From Cryptomeria japonica (Eukaryota > Streptophyta > Pinopsida > Cupressales > Cupressaceae), in assembly GCF_030272615.1 (NCBI RefSeq), contig NC_081414.1, positions 819,978,396-820,042,395 on the forward strand: DNA of 64,000 nucleotides. Reading direction: 5' to 3'. How positions within the stretch are numbered: position 1 is the first letter of the stretch; every line of letters begins with the position of its first letter. Shown here piece by piece: positions 45,234 through 56,816 of the stretch. A program made the position numbers and the translations under genes. The notes under the pieces were generated by a model. That model was not told the DNA's origin, did not search any database, and saw nothing but the letters and a program-made list of their open reading frames with translations.

Positions 45234-46218
45234 TGGTAGACACCTAAAATTGACCATTGACATTTTGTCAATTTATCCCCCTTATTCATTTATTCTCATC
45301 ATCTCATTAATTAAATAATTCATGATTATTTAATTAAATATGGATTTATTCATCTATTTCCTAGCCTATCATCCTAGGTGAATTAATTTAATTAATTTAC
45401 TTATTTAACTATATCTTAAAGCCCTTCACCCATTTAATTAAATAAATCCCCATATTTATTTAATTAGACTCACTTTTCATCATTTCCTCCATATTTGAAT
45501 TAAAATAAATTTTCAATTATGCCATTTTCTCTCTCTAATTGCCAAATCCACCATCACCCCCACTTGTCTCCTAATTACACTCCTAATCAGCCAAATTATT
45601 CCATTAATCGTGTGCACAACCCTAATCCATCCCTTTCCCTAAATGGAACACAAGTTGCCTACTCAACCTTAAAAGCTAACCACTTTGGGAGGGTACCCAC
45701 ATGGGTCTCTTCCCTTTTGCCCCCTTCCAAGAAATTATAAATTCATAAATTCCTTTTCCTCAAGTACTTGGAGCATGGAGACAAGAAATGCCTTTATGGC
45801 AAAATCTTGTCTACACTCGAAGTGTACCCCTTTTCCAACCACCTCTCATGAGATATGAGAACCAAGATATCCTCAACCCTTGATCCCATGCACTCAATCT
45901 TGGTCATCCATTACATCTCTCTCTGTTCAACTTCAACACTTAGCCAATTTCCATGCATATTCCACTATTATCATCTACATGCTTTTTGATCATTGAGCAC
46001 CCTTATGCTGCAAATTTGTGAGCACACATCAAATCCATCATCGTTGGAAATATTATTGCATCAAGTGGATTAACATACTTTGTTTTCAATAGATTCTATG
46101 TTGGTTTGATCCACATTTTCCCTATCTTGTGTGTCTCTTTGATTTTGTAATTTTGAGTGATTTTAGTATTATTTTCATTCCTTTTGAGATCACATTTAAT
46201 TGCACACATTCTAGCACA
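45234..46218 (+). repeat. 5' LTR of a gypsy-type element
   Basis: Starts TGGTAGACACCTAAAATTGA and ends CTAGCACA, followed by a primer-site-like sequence. It shares the block GGAGACAAGAAATGCCTTTA with the solo LTR 55555-56811 (at 45777 and 56290), and both begin TG..TAGA...CTAAAATT, so they are one family. No second LTR is present to its right before the next recognisable element, so the element is truncated. No target duplication can be tested. Confidence 0.6.
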
Positions 46219-46220
46219 CT

Positions 46221-46236
46221 TGGTGAGACCCACATC
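46221..46236 (+). promoter_or_regulatory. Candidate primer-binding site
   Basis: TGGTGAGACCCACATC lies two bases after the LTR end. It resembles the site after the 5' LTR at 49363 (TGGTGAACTCGACATC), which suggests both use the same tRNA. I cannot name that tRNA from the sequence alone. Confidence 0.5.
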
Positions 46237-47440
46237 ATGAGTTTAAATTGACTTTCTTGGCTTGTTTTTATCTTTTCATGTATCTAAGTCATGGTTCAAT
46301 AGGTTTGTTCCTGCAATGGTAGGCTTGCCCTAGTTTTTGTGGGTAAAACTATTAGTTCTATTTTTTTGCTAATATAGTGGGTTTACACTGTGTTCTAACA
46401 AGATTGCAGGATACTTGAGTAGGTTCACCCTACACATATTAAACCATAAACTAGAAGACTCGTGCCTAAAATAGCAGATTTAAAAATATATTTGTGGGTT
46501 TGCATTAGAAAATTTATTGATGGCTTTGCAACTAAATTGACATAATTGACTAAATATTAGTAAAATTGCATTATAAAATATAATGGCAAGTTTTCGAAAT
46601 ATTTGACAAATTGATATCTACTGGTGTGTTAGCACAATAGTAGCTCAAAATGAAATCAAAGGATGTAGGAAACTTTTAGAAACTTGTAATCAATTGACAA
46701 ACCCACTCAAAGATATTCGTGTGTTGTGGGTCTCCACTAAATTGCCATTTTTGCTTGAATAATCTAGGTTTGTGCCATTTGGTGTGTCTTCTTATTGATA
46801 CTGGTGCATATATTTAGTCTATGTCTTGCCTACTATCTCTTATGTTTGTTTAAATCTTAGCATATTTTTCCAAAATAGTTAGTCTGGTTAGTCATCCCCT
46901 TGGTTGGACGATATTGCCTTATGTTTCAATGAATTTTTTGTTCATTCAACAAGTTCACTTCCCTAATCAATTTCACCCTTCAATGTATTTGCACTTGTAT
47001 TTTAGCATGTTTGTCAATTATTTGGCGGGTTTGTTGGGTTTGCGCTGAAATAGTCCAAATACTTGTTTACCAAATTCACTTGTATTTTGGCAAATTGCTC
47101 TATCTTTCAGTAGGTTTTCTTGATCATTGAAAAATTTGTACAACCCACATCACAATTCGGTTGTCAAAAACATTTTTAGTGGGTGTTTTCCTAGATCGGC
47201 TAATTTGATCTATCCTTTAATGGGTTTGCCAAAATATTGCTTCAACAAATTTGAATTGTCAATCAATGAGTTTTCTTTGTTCTTTAGCAAGTGTGTTCCC
47301 CATACATTTTTTCAATGAGTGGTCCCTCTTAATCCCTAATTTCCATGAACATTATGAAAAGATATTCATCTTCCATTTCACCCCATCTAGCAAAGGTTGT
47401 GGGATCCCATTTAAAAGTAACTATTGTCATAGGTTGTTAT
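46237..47440. other. Non-coding leader or degenerate sequence
   Basis: Stop-rich on both strands. Words such as GTGGGTTTGC, GGGTTTGTTGGGTTTG and AGGTTTG recur loosely, giving the look of a very worn tandem repeat (46320-47240). It probably starts as the leader of the element whose LTR ends at 46218 and ends where the outer gypsy sequence begins. No gene supported. Confidence 0.4.
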
Positions 47441-48199
47441 GACTGTGGTCTTCCATAAGTCGTAGGGGAGTCCATAAGTCTTAGGGGAATCCATAAGTTG
47501 TCTGAGATACATGGATTATTTCAAACTATATTCTCCCATTCCTTTGTCTATTACGTTAGCCTTGATCTCTGGTTGCTTTGATGTAGAAGCTTTTAATGAT
47601 GCAGGATCAACATAAGATGACGATGAACTGGCTTCTTGATTGATAGCTACTGTAGATTTAAACTTAAGACAAATGTTAGTGCAATAGAGGTATGGATTTA
47701 GATTAGCAGGAGTAGTAAATTCTATGATATTGTGTGGGAACTTGATGCATTGATCGTATGCAGAAGGAACCGCTCTCATAGCATGGATCCAAGGACAATC
47801 TAAAAGTATGTTATTGGTGAGATCAAGTTCTAATACATGGAAAACCACATCTTGTACTATTGTCCCAATGCTGATTGTTAAGGTGATTGTTCCTTTGGAT
47901 GAGCATTCTTTGTCATCATAGGCTTTGATTGCTATTTTCTTCTTTGAGTTGACAATCGCTTTAGAGAGTCTCAATGCTAAAATTATTTTCAAAGTGCAAA
48001 TGTTCAAACCTGCTCTTCTATCCATAAGGACTCGCTTTATTTAATGTTTATGAATAATAGCTTCAATATGGAGGGGAGTGTTGTGAGGTTATTTGGGGGA
48101 TGTATTGTCTAGTTTGGTAAGGATAAGGTGATGAGGTGAAGATAAGTTTTCCACCATGGCTTAAAATTGATCCACATTTAGACTAGTAGTTATAGAGGT
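47441..48199 (-). pseudogene. Protease part of an outer gypsy element
   Basis: Minus strand, continuing the gag-linker frame that ends at 60543 on the other side of a 12.3-kb insertion. From 48199 it reads LNVDQF..AMVENLSSPHHL, then IKRVLMDRRAGLNICTLKII, where the active-site DSG position reads DRR, so it is inactive. Then IAIKAYDDKECSSKGTITLT and NNILLDCPWIHAMRAVPSAY, QCIKFPHN, the C-terminal flap and core of a gypsy retropepsin. Tail EYSLK, stop near 47514, then SMYLRQLMDSPKTYGLP. Three in-frame stops precede the active site. RT and the rest are absent downstream. Confidence 0.75.
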
Positions 48200-49363
48200 T
48201 GTAGCATCCTAAATTGTACTCACCTACAATTTTGTCCTCACTTAGGCCTCACTTTGGCGTTTCGTCCTCTAAGGTCTAACTATAGCACTGATTTCACTCA
48301 CACCAACTATCAAACACAACATTTTACAATCTACACTATCTCCTCTTGATCCTACATCCCTTATTTTTAGCACTATGGCATTGGGTACCATGATCCTAAA
48401 TTAGGACCATGGCACTTGATGCCATGGTCCTCTCAAAAAGGGCCCATTTTGGGGCCTCATAATAGTCACCTAATTTAGGTGGGGACCTAGATCCCATGTC
48501 AGCTCAAGTCAAAAATTCAATTTGTTTTTGACCAACAAGTATAAAAGAAGGTCTACCCCTCGCATTTTAAACCTAACAAATTTTGAATTCAAGATCTCAA
48601 TTACACTCTATCAAATTCAAGTGAGAAAGCAATCGGTCTTCTATCAAGCATTGGAGTAAAAGTGAAGTCAAGATTCAAGCATTGGGGATGGCATTCATGT
48701 TCTATGTTTTATGAAGACTATCTACATGAAACCCTAATTCCTTGTGAAGACAAACAAAACTTCATTAAAAGGTATATCATTAGGTTTTCATTCATTCTCA
48801 ACCTTTCCCTCAAAAGGAATGTATTTCACTACAGTACTTCATTTACATTTTTAATTCAATTTCATGGTTAATTCCAAAAATGGGGTTTGACCTAAGAGAA
48901 ACCCCTATTCCCAACAATTTCCCCCTTATTTTTGTGTGTTAGAAACAGGTACAGAGTTGCGTTTGGGAGAATCAACAAGATTCTAGAGACAAATAGGCTC
49001 ACATTTTAATGGAGAGAAATTTAGAGGACCAGATCGAATTGGAGTAGCACAATCCCAAAAAATCAAGCCAAACTTCTAGTAACAAATCCAAATCATCTTC
49101 TTTTGCTAAGATCCAGGTTGGTGCCTTTGTATGACATATGTAGCTCAATAAAATTGCTTCAATGATTCACTATCTTACCCAAATCTTTAATAATTCAAAA
49201 TTCAATTCAATTTAGGGAACAAAGATCCTCATTTAGGAGGCCTTGAATTTGATCAAAATCTTGATCTATCAAGGTTATATCTATTACATTCCATCTTCAA
49301 ATTAGGTCATTTAGTGGTTTTATTATCTTAATTTAACCCTAACCCTAATTTTACACCAAAACA
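48200..49363 (+). repeat. 5' LTR of the gag-protease element
   Basis: 1164 bases with TG/CA ends. TATAAAAG at 48540-48547 is a likely TATA box and is also present in the partner LTR (59696-59703). About five differences from the 3' LTR in the first 75 bases, plus a segment of about 60 bases near 48360-48430 shortened in the 3' LTR, so the insertion is old. Confidence 0.9.
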
Positions 49364-49366
49364 TTT

Positions 49367-49380
49367 TGGTGAACTCGACA
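49367..49380 (+). promoter_or_regulatory. Primer-binding site of the gag-protease element
   Basis: TGGTGAACTCGACA lies three bases after the LTR. It is not the initiator-Met type seen in the copia elements. 49381-49941 is an AT-rich leader with no gene. Confidence 0.6.
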
Positions 49381-49941
49381 TCTTGCACCTTAATTTCTCA
49401 TTTGTGATCTCAGATTTGATTGTTTATGCATTTTTAAATTCAAATTTACACTCATAAGTTTTATTTCCAATTTAATTACATAAATTTAGAGGTTAAATTC
49501 ACACAAACCTTAATTTATAATTCTAAAATTAAACTTGTGGATTGCCTTGTTTGGATTCATTAGCTCAAATCTAATTGTTTATGCATTTTAAATTCAGAAT
49601 TGCACTCATAGATCTCATTTTCAATTGAGTTACATAAATTTAGAGGTCGATTTCACAAAAACCCTAATTTATAATTCTAAAATTTATTTGTGGGTTGCAT
49701 AATTTTTTAAGTCTATTTTCGTATTTGATCTTTATGACATGTTATGTGATGATTTAGAGGAATATATCTTTCAAATTCAAAAATCAAATTTCTTAATTAA
49801 TTGGTTAATCAATCAATTTTACAAATTTTATATCATTTAATCACAATCTTCAATTTTTGCATTCAAATTTCATTCCTTTGTGTATGAGTTTTGTAACCTT
49901 TAGTCCTATCTACAATATTCCCATGAGAAGAAGTTGTAGAA

Positions 49942-50655
49942 TTGTCTTCCCAAGATTTAATTGCTAACTATAGGGAGCCTAATTTGGATAACTTGTTTCA
50001 TGAAAATGTTGGTGATTCCTCCAAGCCAACAAATCATGTCATTTATCCCCATTCTTTTCATAATGCTCATGATGAGGATGAATCATTAACTAGGGTTACC
50101 ATTGACCAATTGGAGAAGATTGACAATGAATTTGAAAATATTCAACAATAGATGAGTCAACAATACCCAAACAGTGATGCAATCACATTGATTGAAGGAT
50201 TAAAAAGAATGGTGCAAAGTGATAAAATTGATGTTGATTTATTGTGTGGCCTTGCTCATATTATGGACACTAATATCATGCCTATCAAAAGTTATGTCAA
50301 AGTCCTTAGTTACTCTCAACCCACTAGTCATGTCAGTCATTATATTCCTATGCCTAAATCCTTTCCTAGTGTGCCTACATTTACATCTTCTATCATGACT
50401 ACTTCTACACAAAATTTTATTCATACATATGTTAGTCAAGGAGGAAACCTTGTTAATCAAAATTCTTATATATCTCCTATCGTGAGTCTTCCATTTGGAC
50501 CCCAATCATCTCCCATACCCACATATCATAGTGTTCCACCTCGTTACTCTCAACCTCTTCCTACATACAACAATGTTACTCCTCCATCACAATACAATAT
50601 GTCAAATTTCAATCCATCCACAGAAGAAACCATCAATAATGACGAGCACCTGAAA
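49942..50655 (+). pseudogene. Gag N-terminus of the gag-protease element
   Basis: Frame LIANYREPNLDNLFHENVGD, RVTIDQLEKIDNEFENIQQ, an in-frame TAG at 50149-50151, then MSQQYPNSDAITLIEGLKRM and KIDVDLLCGLAHIMDTNIMP. A Pro/Ser/Tyr-rich tract follows (PMPKSFPSVPTFTSS; YHSVPPRYSQPLPTYNN). This matches a leader-proximal Gag N-terminal region by position; it has no recognisable fold. The frame is lost at about 50655, where non-Gag sequence begins. Confidence 0.6.
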
Positions 50656-52165
50656 ATGACATTTTTAATCTTAATTTATGCTAAAAAAATCTATGTACTT
50701 TTTTTAATTAATGTGCCTTGCGGTAGACTATATGCATGCATATTTATTTCTTTTGCTTTTATACTCTACTAATTAGAGAATATATATTAGAAATAGTATT
50801 TTGTGCTAAATGTATTACTTTTGTGACTAATCAATGAATAAATAGTCGATATTCAATATTTTTCTACTATACCTCGTCCTATCTTTCTTGGATACGTTTT
50901 TAGATGTGTTTGAAAGTTATTTCAAGATGTGGAGTTAGAAATTTCTTTTCCAACAATGTGGAATGCCTAGTCACTCCTCTGATTGCTCCAACTGGATGAT
51001 ACATCTGTTTTTTCCAAGTCTACTTTCATCGGCTATCTATGAAACATCTAGTTTCATTTGTTGCAATAAATTCATTGTTGTAAAGTCATCAAGTGTTTTT
51101 TAGTCTAAGTTAGTAGATGTTACTCATCTAGGGAGGTAACATTGCATTTGAATTTGAAAAAGGATGTGTATATATATATATATATATCCCAAAGCTTTCA
51201 GCAGAAATCTAGTTAGTTAGTCCAAAAATTAGTCATTAGTTTTAGAGTATCATTCTCATGTAACCCCAGAACCTTTTTTACTCCCTCTCAAGAGCCAATT
51301 GCAATGCAAATTTGAAGTTGATTTGAAATATTTGTGTTCATGGATCCCACCAAAGGAAGAGCAAGGCCCACTCAACCAAAGGGAGGTCATCCTGAGTTGA
51401 TCTTTACTTTTATTAGAGTTTTGCATGTTTGTTTTAGTCACGTACTTTTATGAATGTTCATGTTAATTCTAAAAAATTAAAAAAAAATCAATTGCAATCT
51501 GTAGCTTTCATTCATAGATCGAACTAGTAACTTTTGAGATAGATTAATTTGTTGTTGTATATTTAGATTTATGTTTTGATTAACTTACTTCAAATTCATC
51601 AGTTGTTGCATTATAGTTTCCTTTGATTTTGTTAAAACAAAGGACAATGTTGATTAAAGTTGTGATTAGACAAAAGCTTTGTTAAATTTGTTCATGGAAT
51701 TTAGTTTTCTTTAAATATTCTATATAGATTTTTTATTTTCTTCAAACGTAAAATAGATTTCATTTATCAGCAAATAGAATAGAATTTGAATTTATGTTGT
51801 ATTTTAAATGTGATTTCAATCTTAGATAGATGATTCTATGAATTAGTTATAATCAAGTCCTGTTTATATTGTACTAGAAGAACCGAAGTCCTCCTTAGAA
51901 TAGATTTAGTACTTCAAGTTTCAATTCTGTTAGGAAAGGAGAAGTGTCATTAACATAGGATTTAGTTCTGAGAAGTGATCTTGAGAAGATCCTAACGAAG
52001 CATGACCGAAGTATAAGTCATTGTTCTTAGTGCAGAAATCCCCAAATTAAACTCATCCTTATCACATATATCTCTAAGAGACACCTGGTTCGATAATGAG
52101 AAATTAAATGATGTGAGTTGTGACATCAATGGCCTCGCCCATCAAATAACTTAGTCTAAACTGTC
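50656..52165. other. Probable insertion in gag, unclassified
   Basis: About 1.5 kb of AT-rich, stop-rich sequence lies between two gag pieces. A TA run is at 51165-51186. A short frame near 50945-51000 reads QQCGMPSHSSDCSNW, like a worn zinc knuckle, perhaps from another retroelement. CACCT occurs at 50647-50651 and 52082-52086 and could be a target duplication, but the ends are not TG/CA. No gene supported. Confidence 0.4.
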
Positions 52166-52171
52166 ACATCC

Positions 52172-52372
52172 CTACAACAACAATTGGCTTCCATTACCCA
52201 ATCCAAATTTAATGTGCCCACATTTGATGTAGTGAGCCCATTATTTGATGACATTGTCCATAGTGTCCCTCCTAAACATATGGAAGTCCCTCAATTGGAG
52301 CTTTACAATGGAAAAATTGATCCCTTGACTCATGTATGTTACCAAATTTTTGTACATGCTAATATTGGTGGC
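52172..52372 (+). pseudogene. Gag middle part, left of nested insert
   Basis: In-frame LQQQLASITQSKFNVPTFD, then PKHMEVPQLELYNGKIDPLT and HVCYQIFVHANIGG, which is the start of a gypsy capsid domain (the QLELYNGKIDP stretch is typical). The frame is interrupted after codon 52370-52372 by the insert at 52373 and goes on in phase at 55023. Confidence 0.75.
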
Positions 52373-55017
52373 CTAATGAGGCCTTGCTTTCATTTATATT
52401 GAAAAGTTCCAAGTAAATCAGCAAATATCAAGTCAAATCATCAGCAAGAAATCAGATATGCACTATTTTTTTAACTTGTTCGCTTCATGTGCAGATACAG
52501 GAAAAGTAAAATACAACATGTGGGTTAAAATGTGGCTCCCATGAGGGTTGAGCCCAACATGCTAATGGAGATGGGTGTTACAAAGATAAATAGATCACAA
52601 AGATTTTCATGCTCGATAGCACTTTCAAGAATGGTGTGGCTATTAAAACCTTCAAACAAATTCATTTGGCAAGTGTATCACCAAATCCCCCGCGTGGCTG
52701 ATGGAAGGTAAAAGAAACTTCAAAACAAATGCAATCATCTTGTGTAAGGCATTTTTTACCTGGGCACCAAGTTGGGTTTACAAAAGAAACAAACTTTTAA
52801 GGGAAAACATTTATCCCACATTGGCAGTGCAGAGGAAATTCATCGCATTTAAAGGCAAAGCCGCATATATCCTTAGTGTCAAAGCTTACGAGCTTTTGAC
52901 AAGGAGTAGCTCAGCGTTGGTGGGTCCCTCGCGTGTACGAGCATATCAAGGCACCCAAATTTTGTAGCAAAAGGGCAAATTAACTAGCAAGCAGATCGAG
53001 GAAGATCAACAGTGATCAAGAAAGATCCGATGGTGGTCGCTATACCGCGATAGAAAGATGCCCGCCGAATACTCCCCATGACTTGGCCAAAAAGCACATG
53101 CCAAAAAGAGGTGGTTAAAGGGCATGTAGGTCAAGAAAGATCAGACAATGGAGTGAAATTCCAGGGCTATCCATGACTATCGCTGTACTGTGGTTGTGAA
53201 GTGCCCAAAATGAATACCCTAGTGACTGGCGAGGTGGCAGACAGGTGGCACCCAGATGGTGGCCAGCTGGATGCACAGATAAAACAGAGAGTGACTTATC
53301 AAATAGACCTTGGCATCGATGGATCTCTAAAAGGATTCATCAAAAGCATCAGTTCCATTGACATAAGGTACATCAAAGAAATCAAAACCGGTCCCGTCAA
53401 TAAAATAAAAGGTATCGATGAAACTAAGGTATCGATGAGACATGTGAGCAGTTTGTCGAGGGAGGAAGTTTGGCCGAAAGAATAATATCAAATGAACCAA
53501 GGTGGGCCCAAGTCCAGTGGTAGGTCCAAGTGGCAAGACAGGCGGATCTCATGAGCGAACTAGTGGTTGACATGTGGTGACACCGTGGCATAAGAGAGAG
53601 CTTCTCAAAGAGGCTAAAGGTTGAGCTGATCAAGGAAGCTCAAGGGTGATCAAGAAAGATCCGACGGCTGTTGCTATGTCGCAATGGGTAGATGATCACC
53701 GAATACTCACCACAACTTGGCAACAAAGCACGTGCAGAAAAGGTGAGCGGCTCAGGTGTTAAGGGTTGAGAAAGTTTGAGCCGATCCAACGATCGTTGCT
53801 ATTCCGCAATGAAAAGATGATGGCCCGTTAGTCATTGCGGATCAGTGAGTGATTACGTGGCAGTTAAGGTGGTGCCCAGTTGGATCCAAAGGTGAAGAGG
53901 AAGTGACACGTGGCCGGCCCGCCATAAGTGAGAGTAGCCCGGGCAAATTAACGAGTGGGCATGTCAAGGAAGATCTAGCGGTTGTCAATATGTCGCAATG
54001 AAAAGGTGCCTGAATGTTAATCCTCACGACATAGTGACAAGCCGTCAGCAATCCCGATGGTTGAATGTTAATCTTTCATATGTTGATGGTTAATGCAGGC
54101 GGTTAAGTCAAATGGTCGGGTAACCGGTAGCATCCAGGTAGACTCAACGCGAAATGAGGAGAGGTCATCAGGTAGTTTGGGGTTCGATTTAAGCTTGAGA
54201 ACAAGTTTGCATGAGTTTTTCTCATGATTTTGAGTCTATTTTGGTGGCTTTTTATTTCTACTTGAGGATCAGTTTTGAGAAAAGATATTTTCAGTGGGAG
54301 TTCATCTTCAATCATTCTAAAGTCATCTTTCCTCTACTTTTTGGAAGTTTTTTGTATAAAGTGAAAAAGTTGTATCTTTCTTCACTAGTTCTTGATCATT
54401 CTCTAGCTCATTTGAGTAGAGAATATATTCTTGTAGCTCCTGTGCAGTTTTATGATAGATACTGAATAAAATTATCAACTTATGCCTTATATTTTTGGAG
54501 TTCATTTTCTTATTCATGATTGAGAGCTAGTTTATTGTGTTATTATCTAGATAACCTTTAAATTTTCTGTCTCATTTGTAAGTCACAAGTTTTGCATTGT
54601 GATAAATTGGTTCATTTGATTGATTGTGAAAGTTTTTTCTTTCCTTTCAATTTCTTGAAGTTTAAATCCTTTGCATGAGTTATTTATGTGCTATGAACCA
54701 AAAGTCTATTTGTGTAGATTGGTGTTTTTAGGAGTGTATTTCTGTCATTTTGAGATATCATATTGATGCTTCACCTTAGTTTAGCATTCACAAAGTCATT
54801 CTATTTTTATTTTTAGTTTTCCTATCCCTTTTCTTGGTAAAGAATTTAGAGTTATTCACAGGGAACCAACCCTTCATCTAGAGGTTAATTCTCACTATAG
54901 GCAACCCACAAGTCTAAGAATTATCCCATGTGTCACCAAGTTGCTTGAGCTTTCAGCTTGTGCATTACGGGTGCAATTTGAGTGACAATAATGTAAAAAA
55001 ACTCCAAACTTTGTGTA
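52373..55017 (+). repeat. Nested non-coding insert, related to 30357-37158, possible solo LTR
   Basis: 2645 bases flanked by GTGGC (52368-52372 and 55018-55022), which on removal restores the gag frame, so the boundaries are good. Start and end regions match the long repeat at 30357-37158. The interior carries a GC-rich degenerate tandem array (52980-54130). No protein domain is found; an 88-codon frame at 52701-52967 has no recognisable features. The ends (CTAATGAGG and TTGTGTA) are not canonical TG/CA. A solo LTR of a long-LTR gypsy family is the most economical reading. Confidence 0.65.
52980..54130 (+). repeat. GC-rich degenerate tandem units inside the nested insert
   Basis: A motif like GATCAAGAAAGATCCGATGG, then GTYGCTAT..CGCAATG and CCGAATACTC, recurs at about 52995, 53120, 53635, 53775 and 53965. 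A second motif, GGTGGCACCCAGATGG, recurs near 53238 and 53866 (GGTGGTGCCCAGTTGG). Units are irregular, about 150-350 bases apart. The block is markedly richer in GC than its surroundings. Confidence 0.7.
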
Positions 55018-55549
55018 GTGGCATTTCTCATGATCAACGACTTATGGCTAAATTGTTTTCTCAAACCTTTAGGGATAAAGATTTACAATGACATTCTTTT
55101 TTACCTCATTCTATTACATCATTTCAACAATTTCACAATGATATTGATCCTAATATTACTTTGACTGACTTGATTCATTGTAAGCGAGTTAAAGAGAAAC
55201 TGACTGATTTGACTCAAAGATATAAACATTTGTATTCTCAAATTGCTTATCATATGCCTGGTCATGATGTTTAAAGAAGTTTTATTTCTAATTTACAAAA
55301 AGACATTAGGAATACACTTCTGTATTTTAAGTTTACTTCCTTTACGCAATTGTTTGCAGTGCTTCATAATTATCAACTTCAAGTGAGTCAATTTGAATCA
55401 TCTCCTTCAATGGCTCCGATTGATATGAATGAAAGTGTTCAACAATATTTTGTGAGGTTTAAATCGAACAAGGGATACATCAAGAGAAACAACAACATCA
55501 ATACTCAAGTGGGAGCCATGACATTAGATGTGACCCCTTTATCCACATA
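55018..55549 (+). pseudogene. Gag capsid part, right of nested insert
   Basis: In phase with the left piece: ISHDQRLMAKLFSQTFRDKD, stop near 55098, then FHNDIDPNITLTDLIHCKRV, KLTDLTQRYKHLYSQIAYHM, stop near 55272, RSFISNLQKDIRNTLLYFKF and FAVLHNYQLQVSQFESS. This is the Retrotrans_gag-type capsid region. Continues after the solo LTR below, again in the same phase. Confidence 0.85.
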
Positions 55550-55554
55550 CTTTA

Positions 55555-56811
55555 TGTAGATTTCTAAAATTAATAAATTAATATTTAATTAATTTAAACC
55601 TTTCAACATGATTAATTAATTTAACTATGTTGACCCCTCTTTTCTTAAGGTTAATTAAATTAAATTAAATTAATCTTATCACTATAGTCCTATAATTAAT
55701 TTATCAAAATTAACTATTCCCCATTCTTCTAAAGTCGCCTTCATCATTTTATATCTTCTAAACCTTCATCAGTTAATTAATTTTAATTAATTAACATAAC
55801 TATGCGATTCCTACAAATCACTTTCTCTAATCTTCATCTAGCCTAATTAATTCTTCCTTAATCATGCTTATCATTATTTTCTAATTTTATATTCCTCCAC
55901 TCATTCTCTCTGATCATGTCACATCCTCCTAACGTTCCCACTTGCATTCTAAACCTCATCAATCCACCTAAGCACTCTTCCTAATCATTTGCACATCCTT
56001 AATAACCTTGATTAGGGATGAGTCAACTCTTTGCCATAAATGGATTTCCCATCTCATACTATAACCTTAAATTCCACCCACTTTTGTCTGTCCAAGAAAT
56101 TTTGAATTCCTTGAATCTCCCCATGCCCTCTCTTCCCAAAGAATTTTTAATTCATTTTCTTACTTAGTCTTCCCACACAATCTCTTATTTTGGAATTTTT
56201 AATCCCTTCTCCCTTCCCCCAAGGAATTTTATATTCATTTTCTCTTTCCAATGTACTTGGCAAACTCTTCCCCATGTACCTTGGGGGACATGGAGACAAG
56301 AAATGCCTTTATGGAAAATCTCTTGAATCCCACACCTTGTCCTCTCAATCCTCTCCCACTCTTTCTTTCAATCCTAGCCCTCCATTTTGGCCCTTTCCAA
56401 TTTGTAAATTGGAGTCTCCTCCTTTCACAAATCATCAACTTCCATCATATTCCTATGTTGTCCATTTCATCCCTTGATCCACCTTTCATACATTTTCTTG
56501 TTGTCCATTTGAGAATCAAAATATTTCATCATATCATCATAATGTCAAAATCTTTCCATAGCCCTTCCATCCTCTATCCTACTTAGCCAATTCATCATCC
56601 TATCTTGTTGTGTAGTGGAGAGCAATCCACAATCCCTCATCCAAGGAGAAAATCAAGTGGAGCAACAAGGGTGCCTCTATTTCATCAAGCTCGATCAAAG
56701 GAAGAAGTGAAGAACTAAGGTATAATGGTTTATTTGTGCATTTGAATGATTTTTTTGTGATTAATTTGGTTTATGCACTAACCATTAGGCCTTTAGGTTT
56801 TCCCCTCTCCA
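55555..56811 (+). repeat. Solo LTR in gag
   Basis: 1257 bases from TGTAGATTTCTAAAATT to CCCCTCTCCA with CTTTA on both sides (55550-55554 and 56812-56816). Removing the LTR and one CTTTA leaves the gag frame in phase. Same family as the LTR at 45234-46218. Rich in TTAATTAA-like runs in its first 250 bases. Confidence 0.88.
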
Positions 56812-56816
56812 CTTTA

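Noticed and set aside
50945-51000. QQCGMPSHSSDCSNW as a functional zinc knuckle
   Set aside because: The first Cys pair is incomplete, the frame ends soon on both sides, and no capsid or pol lies next to it.
52701-52967. 88-codon plus-strand frame in the nested insert
   Set aside because: No recognisable motif, no matching frame in the related repeat at 30357-37158, and the surroundings are non-coding.
52992-54020. Regularly repeated units that might suggest a CRISPR-like array
   Set aside because: Units are long, irregular and divergent, spacers are not uniform, and this is a plant nuclear genome context.
56190-56586. Overlapping plus and minus frames of 95-111 codons
   Set aside because: They lie wholly within a solo LTR defined by a perfect target duplication; chance frames in C-rich, T-rich sequence.
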